Assembly (NCBI GenBank): GCA_002937525.1
Contig: PTKA01000152.1
Span: 1 to 5,096, forward strand
Length of the DNA: 5,096 nt
From: Alphaproteobacteria bacterium MarineAlpha10_Bin3
GTDB taxonomy: Bacteria > Pseudomonadota > Alphaproteobacteria > UBA8366 > GCA-2717185
Reading direction: 5' to 3'
The number at the start of each line of letters is the position of its first letter. The first letter of the stretch is position 1. The notes beneath the pieces are model-generated. The model saw nothing but the letters and a program-made list of their open reading frames with translations, made no database searches and was not told the origin of the DNA. Both the position numbers and the translations under genes were made by a program. Positions 4,789-5,096 of the stretch are shown one piece after another.

Positions 4789-5096
4789 TCTGGCTCTGCA
4801 CTCTCGGGTAAAGCTACTGTCACCTGCAAACCCCACATTGTGGGCGGCAACGCAGTCCACATAAACAACACCAAGATCTGGCTCCACGGCATCGGCGCCC
4901 CTGAGATGAAACAACCCTGCAGTACCAGCAGGAGCACGGAACAACTGTGTGGTGTCTTGGCCAAGCAAGCCCTCGAGAAGCTGGTTCAAGGCTAGGACAT
5001 TACCCGCAGGGGCGACAAGCGGGACAGGTAGGCCAGCAACACTTGCGGCGCATCCGTCATGATGCACCCCCACCCAACAAGATCATATAACTGGCG
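4789..5096 (+). pseudogene. Decayed SNase-like (thermonuclease) gene, runs off the window
   Basis: Plus-strand codons from 4789 read SGKATV, then after a few residues the core of an SNase/TNase domain: VGGNAVHINNTKI (4840-4878) and IWLHGIGAPEMKQPC (4876-4920), followed by CGVLAKQALEKLVQG (4948-4992). After an in-frame TAG (4993-4995) the same frame continues DITRRGDKRDR (4996-5028), a second TAG (5029-5031), then ASNTC (5032-5046). The family pattern is V-x-DGDT, (I)RLxGIDAPE, Q-x-C, CGxxA, L-x-G and DRYGR-x(n)-C, and the order and spacing fit. The expected catalytic residues are lost: DGD is GGN, the Arg of RLxG is Trp, the Asp of GIDAPE is Gly, and the Tyr-Gly-Arg after DR is stop-Ala-Ser. 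Further stops lie upstream (4774, 4786). This is therefore a dead relic of a probably secreted or envelope nuclease. I see no convincing homology beyond about 5050. An antisense open frame here (4735-5073) is best seen as its shadow. Confidence 0.7.

Noticed and set aside
4735..5073. 112-residue (and overlapping 77-residue) minus-strand open frames downstream of the tRNA
   Set aside because: They lie opposite the nuclease remnant. The C-terminus WWTEWWTD is just the translated 12-base repeat, and I recognise no family. They remain possible as an annotated hypothetical gene, but the plus-strand SNase pattern explains the region better.

Overview
The window reads as chromosomal DNA of an alphaproteobacterium with GC-rich coding sequence, most like the Rhodospirillales or a neighbouring order. 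The support is an RpoH-type heat-shock sigma factor directly downstream of an RluD-type pseudouridine synthase, an arrangement I recall as common in alphaproteobacteria, together with the protein sequences themselves. The exact taxon cannot be fixed from the sequence alone.

Layout from left to right. (1) Bases 1-1124, plus strand: the 3' part of an unrecognised membrane-protein gene, then a second unrecognised membrane-protein gene starting one base after the first one's stop. They are very probably one operon that begins outside the window. (2) Bases 1158-3169, minus strand: rluD followed by rpoH, converging on the first operon. The 146-base gap between them is AT-rich at its rluD end. It holds a perfect 8-bp inverted repeat, a DnaA-box-like site and a GC-rich, hairpin-forming rpoH leader. 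(3) Bases 3216-4561, plus strand, divergent from rluD across only 46 bases: a 100-residue single-pass membrane protein overlapping (ATGA) a PLP-dependent low-specificity L-threonine aldolase, ltaE. (4) Bases 4623-4698, plus strand: an intact tRNA-Glu (anticodon CTC) with encoded CCA and a plausible promoter just upstream. (5) Bases 4699-5096: no intact gene. It opens with a very AT-rich stretch and an 11-bp tandem direct repeat. It then holds the decayed remains of a staphylococcal-nuclease-like (SNase/thermonuclease) gene on the plus strand, with in-frame stops and the catalytic residues replaced.

How the genes relate: rluD (23S rRNA modification) and rpoH (heat-shock transcription) are housekeeping genes and ltaE is ordinary amino-acid metabolism. 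The biologically odd part is the right end. The change in base composition exactly at a tRNA 3' end, the short direct repeats and the dead nuclease gene make it the most likely scar of horizontally acquired DNA. I found no CRISPR array, insertion sequence, recognisable toxin-antitoxin pair or intact defence system.
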